Source: Candidatus Pacebacteria bacterium CG_4_10_14_3_um_filter_34_15
GTDB lineage: Bacteria; Patescibacteriota; Microgenomatia; UBA1400; PJMF01
Reading direction: 5' to 3'
Assembly: GCA_002783105.1 (NCBI GenBank)
Contig: PFJN01000036.1
Location: 1-37,899 of the forward strand
Length of the DNA: 37,899 nt
The translations under genes were made by a program, and so were the position numbers. How positions within the stretch are numbered: position 1 is the first letter of the stretch; each line of letters starts with the position of its first letter. The notes below the pieces were generated by a model, which saw only the letters and a list, made by a program, of their open reading frames with translations, did no database searches and was not told where the DNA came from. Below, piece after piece: positions 30,891-37,899 of the stretch.

Positions 30891-32429
30891 ATGATCAGTA
30901 GTTTGCTTCAGAAAAAACATTATTTTCTTATTGTTGTTTTATTATTTGCAGTCTTTTTGAGATTTTGGAATATTTCCAATACAGTACAATTTTTGGGTGA
31001 TCAAGGACGCGACTCTTTGATTGTGTCAAAGATTTTTAAAGAAAAAGATTTGGTATTTATTGGTCCAGTTACCAGCGTTGGTAATATGTATTTGGGTCCA
31101 CTTTATTATTATTTCATGGTTCCTTTTTTAATGATTTCATATCCAAGCCCGTTGGGTCCAGTTTATGCAGTTGCTTTTTTGGGAGTTCTTACCATCTATT
31201 TAATGTATGCTCTTGGCAAAGAATTAATGGGTGAAAAAGTTGCCTTAGCAGCCACAACTTTAATGGCGTTCTCAGCAACTGTTGTTGCAGGCACCAGGTT
31301 TAGTTGGAATCCAAATCCCGCTCCTTTGGCTTCGTTGGTAATGATTTATTTTGTCTTTAAAGCACTAAGAAAAAATGAAAAATACTGGGTCTTAGTTGTT
31401 TTGTGTTTTAGCGTTTTGATTCAACTTCATTATTTAACTTTATTGTCTGGCTTGGGTTTTGGTAGTTTGTGGTTGTGGCAACTTTATCAAAAACACAAAA
31501 ACAAAAAATCGATCAAAAAGATGATAGTTTTAACGGTCATTGGTGGATTAATTTTTATAATTTCATTAACACCATTAATTTTGTTTGATATAAAACATGA
31601 TGGACTAAATTTCCAAGCATTCAAAAAAATTATTTCTGGAGAAAATAGTTTTGAGCAACAATCATTAACATCTGTAGAAAAAATTAATAAATATTTGGTA
31701 AATACAAAGAATAGAGGAAGCCAAATACTGCTCGAATTATCAATTAGCGATCAGAAAAATTTAAATAATTATTTATTTTTATTTTCAATTGTAATTTTAT
31801 TTTTAAGCCTAAGAGATTCTCAAATTTTAGCCATAAATGGCAAGAGTAAAGATCACTATTTTGGGAAAATTATTATAATTACTTTTTTAATTACTGGAAT
31901 TTTTGGAACAGCTCTGTATAAACATACTATATTTGATCATTATATTGCATATTTATTTCCAGTTTCTTTTTTTGCATTAGGATTAATTGGTGAGTATCTT
32001 TATAAAAAAGGAATATCAGGAAAATTTGCGATTGGTTTGTTTTTGATACTTTTTGCAAATTATAATGTTTCCAAAATGTCTAAGGTACTTTCTTCAACCG
32101 GAAGTACGATGAATAAAATTTGGTCTACTTCAAAAACAATTACCGACAGAGTCATGGACGGTGAAAAATATAATATTGTGTTGCTGACTGGTACGGGCGA
32201 CATTGATGGGCAAAATTATAGATACTTTTTGAGTACGACCGACAAGCCTCCAGTTGAAATGGAGGATAGAGGAAAAATAGACACGCTTTTTATAATTAAT
32301 GATGATAAGGTTTTAAAAAATGTCGCTGATTCTCCTATCTACGAAATTGTTGTTTTTCCAAACAAAACTCCAAGTGAAGTTTATCAAATTGATGATGGTC
32401 CAGAGATCACAGTCTTGAGAAGAAATTAA
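30891..32429 (+). CDS. GT-C membrane glycosyltransferase (ArnT/PMT-like)
   Basis: A 512-residue multi-pass protein. The first external loop carries FLGDQGRDSLIVSKI and the later GPVTSVGNMYLGPLYYY, a pattern of a family of GT-C (GT39/GT83-like) enzymes; DQGRD holds the acidic pair used for metal or substrate binding. About ten hydrophobic helices span residues 10-400. A soluble C-terminal domain (about 400-512) faces outside. It should use a polyprenyl-phosphate sugar to glycosylate a surface lipid or protein. Donor and acceptor are not readable from sequence. A promoter for the next gene lies over its last codons. Confidence 0.75.
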   Translation: MISSLLQKKHYFLIVVLLFAVFLRFWNISNTVQFLGDQGRDSLIVSKIFKEKDLVFIGPVTSVGNMYLGPLYYYFMVPFLMISYPSPLGPVYAVAFLGVLTIYLMYALGKELMGEKVALAATTLMAFSATVVAGTRFSWNPNPAPLASLVMIYFVFKALRKNEKYWVLVVLCFSVLIQLHYLTLLSGLGFGSLWLWQLYQKHKNKKSIKKMIVLTVIGGLIFIISLTPLILFDIKHDGLNFQAFKKIISGENSFEQQSLTSVEKINKYLVNTKNRGSQILLELSISDQKNLNNYLFLFSIVILFLSLRDSQILAINGKSKDHYFGKIIIITFLITGIFGTALYKHTIFDHYIAYLFPVSFFALGLIGEYLYKKGISGKFAIGLFLILFANYNVSKMSKVLSSTGSTMNKIWSTSKTITDRVMDGEKYNIVLLTGTGDIDGQNYRYFLSTTDKPPVEMEDRGKIDTLFIINDDKVLKNVADSPIYEIVVFPNKTPSEVYQIDDGPEITVLRRN

Positions 32430-32443
32430 TAAAAGTGTATGAT
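32415..32443 (+). promoter_or_regulatory. Promoter predicting a leaderless glycosyltransferase mRNA
   Basis: TTGAGA (32415-32420), 17 bp, TATGAT (32438-32443). Six bases (TAACAG) separate the -10 from the ATG at 32450, and there is no Shine-Dalgarno. Confidence 0.65.
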
Positions 32444-32449
32444 TAACAG

Positions 32450-33202
32450 ATGAAACCATATCTATCGGTAGTTATTCCTTCATATAATGAAAAAAGCAAT
32501 ATATCAAGAGGTGTTTTAGATGATATTTTAAGGTATTTAAATGATCAAAAATATGAGTGGGAATTAATATTGAGTGATGATGGTTCTACTGACGGAACCA
32601 TTGGTGTTTTAGATGAATTTTCTAAAAAAGATTCTAGAATTCAAGTTTTACACAACAATCATTCTGGTAAGGCTCCAACAGTAAAGGCAGGGATGCTTGT
32701 AGCAACTGGGAAGTGGCGTTTATTTACTGACTTTGATCAATCAACCCCTCTAAAAGAAATTGAAAAACTATTAAAGTATGCAGAAAGAGATGCTCAGATT
32801 GTAATTGGATCCAGAGAAATGATTGGTGCTTTAAGAGATAAAGAGCCGTTTCACCGGCATTTAATGGGTCGAGGATTTAATATTTTAGTTCAAATACTGG
32901 CGATTCCAGGAATTTTAGATACACAGTGTGGTTTTAAATTATTTTCTGGAGAGATCACTGAGAACCTTTTTAATATGTTGCGTGTTTATGGTGGCTCAAA
33001 GACAAGAAAAGATGCTTTTACTGGGGCATTTGATGTTGAATTGCTGTTTATTGCCAAAAAGAAAAACCTCAAAATCAAAGAAGTGCCAATTATATGGCAT
33101 CATAATAAATCGAACAGAGTTAGTCCAATTAAGGATTCCATTAGAATGTTTAGAGACATAATGATTATTAGAATTATGGATTTACTTGGTAAATATAAGT
33201 GA
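32450..33202 (+). CDS. Polyprenyl-phosphate glucosyl/mannosyltransferase (GT2, Alg5-like)
   Basis: A 250-residue soluble GT2 enzyme. SVVIPSYNEKSNI, LILSDDGSTDGT, FTDFDQSTPLKEIEKLL and IVIGSREM match dolichyl-phosphate beta-glucosyltransferases (Alg5 type), where the acidic FTDFD motif binds the metal-nucleotide. LDTQCGFKLFSGE and FDVELLFIAKKKNLKIKEVPI complete the family pattern. It lacks the membrane helices of eukaryotic Alg5. It likely makes a second lipid-phosphate sugar for the GT-C enzymes. It has its own promoter, with the -10 just 6 nt before the ATG. Confidence 0.85.
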   Translation: MKPYLSVVIPSYNEKSNISRGVLDDILRYLNDQKYEWELILSDDGSTDGTIGVLDEFSKKDSRIQVLHNNHSGKAPTVKAGMLVATGKWRLFTDFDQSTPLKEIEKLLKYAERDAQIVIGSREMIGALRDKEPFHRHLMGRGFNILVQILAIPGILDTQCGFKLFSGEITENLFNMLRVYGGSKTRKDAFTGAFDVELLFIAKKKNLKIKEVPIIWHHNKSNRVSPIKDSIRMFRDIMIIRIMDLLGKYK

Positions 33203-33209
33203 GATTTTG

Positions 33210-34508
33210 ATGACAGTTTTTATATTATTTTTTTTAACTTTGCTTGTTTACGCCGTTTTCTCATATTCGCTTGTTGATCCCAACCTCGTTCTTTCATCAA
33301 ATGCATATTATTGGAGTTTTCAAAATTGGATGTGGTCGACATTTTTTCATAACGGTCACTTAATGGCATATGTATATTTTGGAATAATAATTTCCCTTTT
33401 CATTTTGTATTTTCATATTTTGGACAAATTAAAAACTAAAAAAATTTCTTTAAAAAAGATTATTAAGAATAAATACGTATTATTATTTTTAGTTTTAATA
33501 TTTCCAATCTTTCTTTCGTATAATGCTTTATCTCATGATGTCTTTAATTATATTTTTTATGCCAGAATGATCGTGAAATATGGAGTTGATTCACGAACAC
33601 ATATACCTTTGGATTTTCCTAATGACTTATGGATTAGATTTATGCATAACACACATGTGACAGATGTCTATGGAAGAGGTTGGACATATTCTTCGATAAT
33701 TCCATATATATTGGGATTTGGAAAATTTTCATTAACACTTGTTTCCTTTAGATTTTGGAACTTTTTTGCCATGATTTTGTTGTATTTCTCAATGCAGTAT
33801 TTTTCCAGAACTTTAAATAATAGAAACATGAATTTATACGAAGCTTCTTTGGTCTTTTTAAATCCACTTTTATTAATTGAAGCCATATCAAATTATCACA
33901 ACGATATTTTGATGATACCATTTGCGGTGTTGGCTGTAAGTTTGTTGATAAAATCAATAACCTCAAAAATTACGGATAACAAGCTAAAGCTGAAATATAT
34001 AGTTTTTTCTTTAATAGCGTTGTCAATTTCTATTTCAATTAAGTTGGCAACTATTGCATTGCTTCCTATTTGGCTGTTAGTAATTGGAGTTAGCTACTTT
34101 TCATTTAAATTTGCGACAAAAATGGCAACGAAATTTAGAATTAAAATTAATGAAGGTGTTTACCAGAAACTTATTTTTACATTTTTTGGTAAATTTGTGG
34201 GATATATTCCAGATTTAGCCGCAGGATTAATGATGATCTTACTTTTTACTCCAAGGTCAAATTACTTCTTACCTTGGTATATGATTTGGGTGATAGTTTG
34301 GATTCCTTTTATGAAATTAAAATTATTTAGAAATCTAATTATTATATTTACTCTTAGTTCATGTTTAAGATATTTACCTTGGTTATTTAATAATTTAGAA
34401 TATACCGATCAAGTACTTAGGAATCAAAAACTAATTACTTGGATTATTCCGGGAATTTTTCTTCTTTCAAGATTTAAAAGAATTGGACAAACAACTGATA
34501 AAAGTTGA
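33210..34508 (+). CDS. GT-C mannosyltransferase-like membrane protein (MptB-like)
   Basis: From the ATG at 33210 the protein has 432 residues; a TTG at 33186 is in frame but overlaps the previous gene, while GTGAG just before 33210 can act as ribosome binding site. It has about ten to twelve membrane helices. SHDVFNYIFYARMIVKYGVD in the first loop and the later NHPLLLIEAISNYHND-like pair (NPLLLIEAISNYHNDILM) fit polyprenol-phosphomannose-dependent alpha-mannosyltransferases of the MptA/MptB kind. YFLPWYMIW occurs in the C-terminal part. It should add sugar residues outside the membrane. The exact family is uncertain. Confidence 0.7.
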   Translation: MTVFILFFLTLLVYAVFSYSLVDPNLVLSSNAYYWSFQNWMWSTFFHNGHLMAYVYFGIIISLFILYFHILDKLKTKKISLKKIIKNKYVLLFLVLIFPIFLSYNALSHDVFNYIFYARMIVKYGVDSRTHIPLDFPNDLWIRFMHNTHVTDVYGRGWTYSSIIPYILGFGKFSLTLVSFRFWNFFAMILLYFSMQYFSRTLNNRNMNLYEASLVFLNPLLLIEAISNYHNDILMIPFAVLAVSLLIKSITSKITDNKLKLKYIVFSLIALSISISIKLATIALLPIWLLVIGVSYFSFKFATKMATKFRIKINEGVYQKLIFTFFGKFVGYIPDLAAGLMMILLFTPRSNYFLPWYMIWVIVWIPFMKLKLFRNLIIIFTLSSCLRYLPWLFNNLEYTDQVLRNQKLITWIIPGIFLLSRFKRIGQTTDKS

Positions 34509-34518
34509 TAATAAAATT

Positions 34519-36126
34519 ATGTTGAAAAAATTTTTTGAAAAATCAAAAAAGTATAAGCATGGGAATTTAATTATTTTTGGGTTGATTGCTTTTTATTTAG
34601 TTACTCATTTATCGGCTTTAACAAGCCTTCCTGTTTTTGCAGATGAATCTATTTATATTAGATGGGCTCAATTAATTATAGACGATTGGCAGCGATATTT
34701 ATTTTTTCCAATGAACGATGGTAAAACACCATTATTCATTTGGTTGTTGGTACCTTTTCAATTTTTATTTAAGGATCAATTATTTGCCGGAAGATTTGTT
34801 ACCGTATTAGTTGGTCTAGCTCAGGTTCTAATGAATATGAAAATTATTCAAGTGCTTGGTGGTAAAAGAAAAACACAAATTCTCACAGGAATATTTACAA
34901 TAATATTACCCTTCTGGTATTTTCATCATCGAATGGCATTGATGGATGGTTTACTAACATTGCTAGTTTCTGTGACATTTTTATTTCTAGCTAAGGTTTC
35001 AAAAAATCAGCCAAAGAAAGTGTTTGACAAAAATAGTTTGAAGCCAATAATTTTGGCAGGAATTTTCTTTGGGCTGAGCTTACTAACAAAAATTCCTGCA
35101 GTTCTATTTATTCCGGCGTTTTATTTTTCGATTTTTTTGGGAACAAAAAAAGATTTTAAGAGATTGAGAATATCATTTTTTAAAGTTTCTTTTAGCATTG
35201 CAATTGGCTTATCAATGTTTGCGGCTTTAAGAATAAATCCAGTTTTTGGTCAATTATTTAGCAGGGGTGGAGATTTTTTGTTTCCAGTTTCGCAAATCAT
35301 TACAGGAACTTGGAAAGAAACCATTCCAAGCTTCCCAAATTATATTAATTATTTCTTTATATATTTGACTCCGGGAATAATGGTTTTTATAATTTTAGGA
35401 TTATTTTCCAAAAAACACAAAATAACTGCTCACGTTTTATTTTGGTCTGGATTATTTTTTATACTTCCGATAGCCTTGATGGGTAAGTCAGTTTATCCAA
35501 GATATCTGTTTCCAGCTTCATTATTTTTCACTTTATCAGCCATGATGGGACTTGAAAGTATTATTTTTGGCATTTTTGAGAGTCCAAAACTAAATGGAAA
35601 GTCTGATAAGCTTTGGAAAACTTCCTTGGTTGGAGTTTCTGTTGCATTGTTGATCTCAAATAGCATTGTTACTTCAATAAATTATATGCAGTTGTCGGTT
35701 TTAAATTCTAACGATATTCCTTTTGTTGCTTCCGATGTGACGCAGTATTTAACGGAATGGTCTTCTGGACATGGAATTAAAGAAGCTGTCGAACTCATTC
35801 GCAGTCAGGCAGATATTGGAACTGTAGCCGTGGCAACAGAAGGTACTTTTGGCACATTGCCCGATGGTTTATTGATGTATTTTCATAGGACTAATGTTGA
35901 TAATTTATATTTAGAAGGAGTAGGTTATCCAATAAATGGAATACCAAAATTATTTGCTGATAGAGCAAAAAACTATGAGAAAAAATTATTAGTTGTAAAT
36001 TCCCACAGAATGAATTTAAAAATTGATAGCAAATATTTAGTTGCAGAATATTGTCGACCATTTAATGCTCCCTGTTTACAGGTTTGGAATATCACAGAAA
36101 ACTTTCAGGATTATATAAAAGATTAA
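34519..36126 (+). CDS. GT39-like membrane glycosyltransferase
   Basis: From the ATG at 34519 the protein has 535 residues; an in-frame TTG at 34483 would overlap the previous gene by 26 nt. The first outer loop holds FADESIYIRWAQLIIDD, the DE motif of ArnT/PMT-like GT39 enzymes, followed by the second loop with DGKTPLFIWLLV. FWYFHHRMALMDGLL in the central part is also typical. About eleven membrane helices lead to a soluble outer tail (about 400-535). It likely transfers a sugar from polyprenyl phosphate to a surface target. It ends the envelope cassette. Confidence 0.82.
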   Translation: MLKKFFEKSKKYKHGNLIIFGLIAFYLVTHLSALTSLPVFADESIYIRWAQLIIDDWQRYLFFPMNDGKTPLFIWLLVPFQFLFKDQLFAGRFVTVLVGLAQVLMNMKIIQVLGGKRKTQILTGIFTIILPFWYFHHRMALMDGLLTLLVSVTFLFLAKVSKNQPKKVFDKNSLKPIILAGIFFGLSLLTKIPAVLFIPAFYFSIFLGTKKDFKRLRISFFKVSFSIAIGLSMFAALRINPVFGQLFSRGGDFLFPVSQIITGTWKETIPSFPNYINYFFIYLTPGIMVFIILGLFSKKHKITAHVLFWSGLFFILPIALMGKSVYPRYLFPASLFFTLSAMMGLESIIFGIFESPKLNGKSDKLWKTSLVGVSVALLISNSIVTSINYMQLSVLNSNDIPFVASDVTQYLTEWSSGHGIKEAVELIRSQADIGTVAVATEGTFGTLPDGLLMYFHRTNVDNLYLEGVGYPINGIPKLFADRAKNYEKKLLVVNSHRMNLKIDSKYLVAEYCRPFNAPCLQVWNITENFQDYIKD

Positions 36127-36149
36127 GATTCTCATTTTCTATTAAAGAA

Positions 36150-36176
36150 GTAAATGTATATAGGTTATACATTTAC
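36150..36176. repeat. Perfect 10-bp inverted repeat between cassette and kinase gene
   Basis: GTAAATGTAT (36150-36159) pairs with ATACATTTAC (36167-36176) around a 7-nt loop. TTTTT follows a few bases later, so it may act as a weak terminator of the glycosyltransferase operon; as DNA it may equally be an operator for the kinase gene. Nothing else was seen in the 108-bp gap. Confidence 0.45.
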
Positions 36177-36234
36177 GAATTTTTCATTTAGACATAAAAT
36201 CTCAGAAATTTATTACTTAGCTAGATGAAAATAA

Positions 36235-36942
36235 ATGCTAAAAAATATTGCTTGGTTTTTTTTATACAAAACGCCTGAGTTTATTTTTTCTCAAAACAAT
36301 GTATTTAGTCATGCTTGTTCTACTCCATTAACAATTTTGATGTCAAATTTAGAAGCTGATGTGTGTGGATCCAATCAAACAAGTGAGAATAGGGCTAAAA
36401 CTTCGCTGGAAGCAGTAAATAAACTCTACAAAATAATTCAATCAGTCAATCAAAGCGATGAATTTAATGAAAAGTTTAGAGTTTCTACAGCAATTAATGA
36501 AGTTCTTTGTTTGATGCGTGGTAAAATTGATTATAAATGTTTTGAATCAAAACTTTTAATAAATAATGATTTATTTTTGATTGGGAATAAGTTATATTTT
36601 CAAGAAGCATTGACATGTATTTTTAATAATTCAATCGAAGCATACAAAGATATTGAACAAAAACCAGTAAGTTTTATTGTTAGGAAAGTGAACGATCAAT
36701 TAAGAATTGATGAGATTGACTATGGATCCGGCATGAATTTCATTTTTCAAAAATTAGTTATAATTAAAGGTATGACTACCAAAAAGAATGGAATGGGACT
36801 AGGATTACATTTTGCCAAGAAAACAGTTGAGAATATTTTTTCTGGCAAAATGATGATTAGAAGTACTGTGGGCTTGGGAACACATATAACTTGGATTATT
36901 CCGCTACAGAAGCCATGTAGCCAAAACCTCTTACCGTCTTGA
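36235..36942 (+). CDS. Compact histidine kinase without a sensor domain
   Basis: A 235-residue protein. The H-box HACSTPL puts the phospho-accepting histidine at residue 26. The N-box is FNNSIEAY (about 130-137), the G1 box DYGSGM (162-167) and the G2 box GMGLGLHFAKK (186-196), so the ATP-binding fold is complete. There is no upstream sensor, HAMP or clear transmembrane segment; only a short aromatic N-terminus (AWFFLYKTPEFIF) precedes the H-box. Such a kinase should sense a cytoplasmic or partner-borne signal. It lies tail to tail with the response regulator, and the 3' ends overlap by 47 nt. No clear ribosome binding site was seen. Confidence 0.8.
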   Translation: MLKNIAWFFLYKTPEFIFSQNNVFSHACSTPLTILMSNLEADVCGSNQTSENRAKTSLEAVNKLYKIIQSVNQSDEFNEKFRVSTAINEVLCLMRGKIDYKCFESKLLINNDLFLIGNKLYFQEALTCIFNNSIEAYKDIEQKPVSFIVRKVNDQLRIDEIDYGSGMNFIFQKLVIIKGMTTKKNGMGLGLHFAKKTVENIFSGKMMIRSTVGLGTHITWIIPLQKPCSQNLLPS

Positions 36943-37570
36943 TGATATTTTTGTTATCGCCTAGAAATATTCTAATTCTTCTAATATATACGTCGAGGGT
37001 TGTGTGAGTGGGTATTTCGGAACCACCGGACCAAACATCATTGATAATCATGGTTCGACTCACAACATGATTCTTGTGCTTAAATAAACAAGCAAGAATT
37101 TGAATTTCTTTTTTCCTCATTGTAGAAGTGATATTATTCAATATTACTTCACCAGTTTTTGGAAATATGCTTACAGGTCCGAGAGAAAGAGAGTGAGAAT
37201 TTTTTAGTTTTTGTTTTGAAAGTAAACTATTTACTCTTAACGAAAGCTCTGAAATCGCAAAAGGTTTTGATAAATAATCATCTGCTCCTACTTCGAATCC
37301 CGCAATTTTATCTTCAGTTCTTGATTTTTGTGAAAGAATTAAAATCCTAGTTTTAAAGTTAAAATCATTGATAAACTCAGCAACTTCAATTCCATCACCG
37401 TCATCTAACACTCTATCTAGTATTACGATATCAAAATCATTTTCTTCTATTAGACTGCATGCTTTGTCAACTGAACTGCATGTATTACATTCAAAATTCT
37501 TGTGTGAAAAATAATCCTTAATCATTTTTGAAAGAGTTATATCGTTTTCGACTATTAGAATATTTTGCAT
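36896..37570 (-). CDS. OmpR/PhoB-family response regulator
   Basis: From the ATG at 37570 the protein has 224 residues; AAAGG 6-7 nt upstream supports this start over the longer in-frame one at 37612. The receiver domain has ILIVEND at the N-terminus, the phospho-acceptor Asp52 in VILDRVLDDGDG, and the lysine in YLSKPF. The C-terminal winged helix shows MRKKEIQILACLFKHKNHVVSR, TLDVYIRRIR and KTVRGFGYMA, the DNA-binding pattern of OmpR regulators. It pairs naturally with the convergent kinase. Targets are unknown. Confidence 0.92.
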   Translation of the reverse strand: MQNILIVENDITLSKMIKDYFSHKNFECNTCSSVDKACSLIEENDFDIVILDRVLDDGDGIEVAEFINDFNFKTRILILSQKSRTEDKIAGFEVGADDYLSKPFAISELSLRVNSLLSKQKLKNSHSLSLGPVSIFPKTGEVILNNITSTMRKKEIQILACLFKHKNHVVSRTMIINDVWSGGSEIPTHTTLDVYIRRIRIFLGDNKNIIKTVRGFGYMASVAE

Positions 37571-37762
37571 TTCAGCCTTTCTTATAATAAATAATTTTGG
37601 AAAATATCGCATAGCATTTAAAAAGAAACAAGAATCGAGATAAATGAAATAGTTTGATATACTACATGTTAACTAAGTCGGCTGTCAGTCATTGCGTCAG
37701 TTTTTCATTCATCGATTTGTTTAAATCGTAGTAAAATATATATCGGTTGTATTAGACATCAA
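37571..37762. other. Spacer between response regulator and tRNA-Gln
   Basis: This 192-bp stretch should hold the divergent promoters of the regulator (minus) and of tRNA-Gln (plus). I see a 6-bp inverted repeat at 37713-37718 and 37723-37728 (CGATTT/AAATCG) and several AT-rich -10 candidates (for example TAAAAT at 37732), but no pair with good spacing. No gene is evident. Confidence 0.4.
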
Positions 37763-37833
37763 TCCCGGATGGTGAAGTGGCATCACAACAGTTTCTGGAG
37801 CTGTTATCCTAGGTTCGAATCCTAGTCCGGGAT
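37763..37833 (+). tRNA. trnQ: tRNA-Gln (CTG anticodon)
   Basis: The sequence folds as a cloverleaf: acceptor TCCCGGA (37763-37769) with TCCGGGA (37826-37832), D-stem GTGA/TCAC, anticodon stem ACAGT/GCTGT with loop TTCTGGA (anticodon CTG), and T-arm CTAGG, loop TTCGAAT, CCTAG. The discriminator is T and CCA is not encoded. The last anticodon-stem pair is T-G, so the loop boundary, and thus the anticodon, is slightly less certain than the tRNA call itself. A strong terminator follows. Confidence 0.9.
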
Positions 37834-37842
37834 CATAATAAA

Positions 37843-37869
37843 AAAAGATAACTTTTGTTATCTTTTTTT
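37843..37869 (+). terminator. Intrinsic terminator after tRNA-Gln
   Basis: AAAAGATAAC pairs perfectly with GTTATCTTTT around a TTTT loop, with A-rich and T-rich flanks that extend the stem and give a run of seven T residues. It could work in both directions. Confidence 0.88.
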
Positions 37870-37899
37870 ATTATTATTCGGGTTGGTAGATTGAATTTA

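Noticed and set aside
1-37899. CRISPR array, rRNA genes or UGA recoding
   Set aside because: No regularly spaced repeats were seen, there is no rRNA-like sequence, and UGA serves as the natural end of several intact genes (for example at 7209, 9541 and 11488).

Overview
The window looks like a chromosomal segment from a small-genome bacterium of the Candidate Phyla Radiation (Patescibacteria; Microgenomates or WWE3-like lineages are plausible). It is AT-rich and densely packed, with many genes touching or overlapping. Families seen often in such genomes occur together: a DUF3048 secreted protein, a CAP-domain membrane protein with a small partner, a winged-helix/nucleotidyltransferase regulator, a TasA-like protein with a SipW-type signal peptidase, and polyprenyl-phosphate-dependent glycosyltransferases. 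UGA is used as a stop codon, so the UGA-recoded CPR lineages are excluded. No marker gene fixes the phylum; the assignment is inference.

Region 1 (1-7209) is the right-hand part of an integrated mobile element that looks richer in G+C than the rest. It carries a partial KAP-family P-loop NTPase (minus strand), a long structured leader ahead of two small membrane proteins, a zinc-ribbon protein, a phage-type replication initiator, a small acidic protein and a large serine recombinase. The recombinase ORF ends inside the 3' half of a tRNA-Glu(CTC) gene on the opposite strand, which marks that tRNA as the probable integration site. The far end of the element lies left of the window.

Region 2 (7250-12757) is a cell-surface block: TasA-like protein, SipW-type signal peptidase, FN3-like secreted protein, CAP-domain membrane protein, small membrane protein, a glucose-1-phosphate nucleotidylyltransferase and two secreted or membrane proteins of unknown function. 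Region 3 (12758-25433) is mostly housekeeping: frr, rseP, a DUF3048 protein, a regulator, secD-secF, a CCA-adding-type enzyme, a frameshifted NYN-type gene, recJ and aspS. A compact promoter-transcript-terminator cassette at 21394-21500 looks like a small RNA gene. Region 4 (25449-36126) is a cell-envelope cassette: a D,D-carboxypeptidase, UDP-glucose dehydrogenase, GDP-rhamnose synthesis enzymes (Gmd, Rmd), two lipid-phosphate-sugar synthases and three GT-C membrane glycosyltransferases. Region 5 (36127-37899) holds a tail-to-tail histidine kinase/response regulator pair whose 3' ends overlap by 47 bp, then tRNA-Gln(CTG) with a strong terminator.

Two expression themes recur. In the mobile element and at tasA, hairpins overlap the Shine-Dalgarno sequences. 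In the chromosomal part several genes have a -10 box exactly 6 nt before the start codon, which predicts leaderless mRNAs (CAP gene, recJ, ugd, and the glycosyltransferase at 32450).
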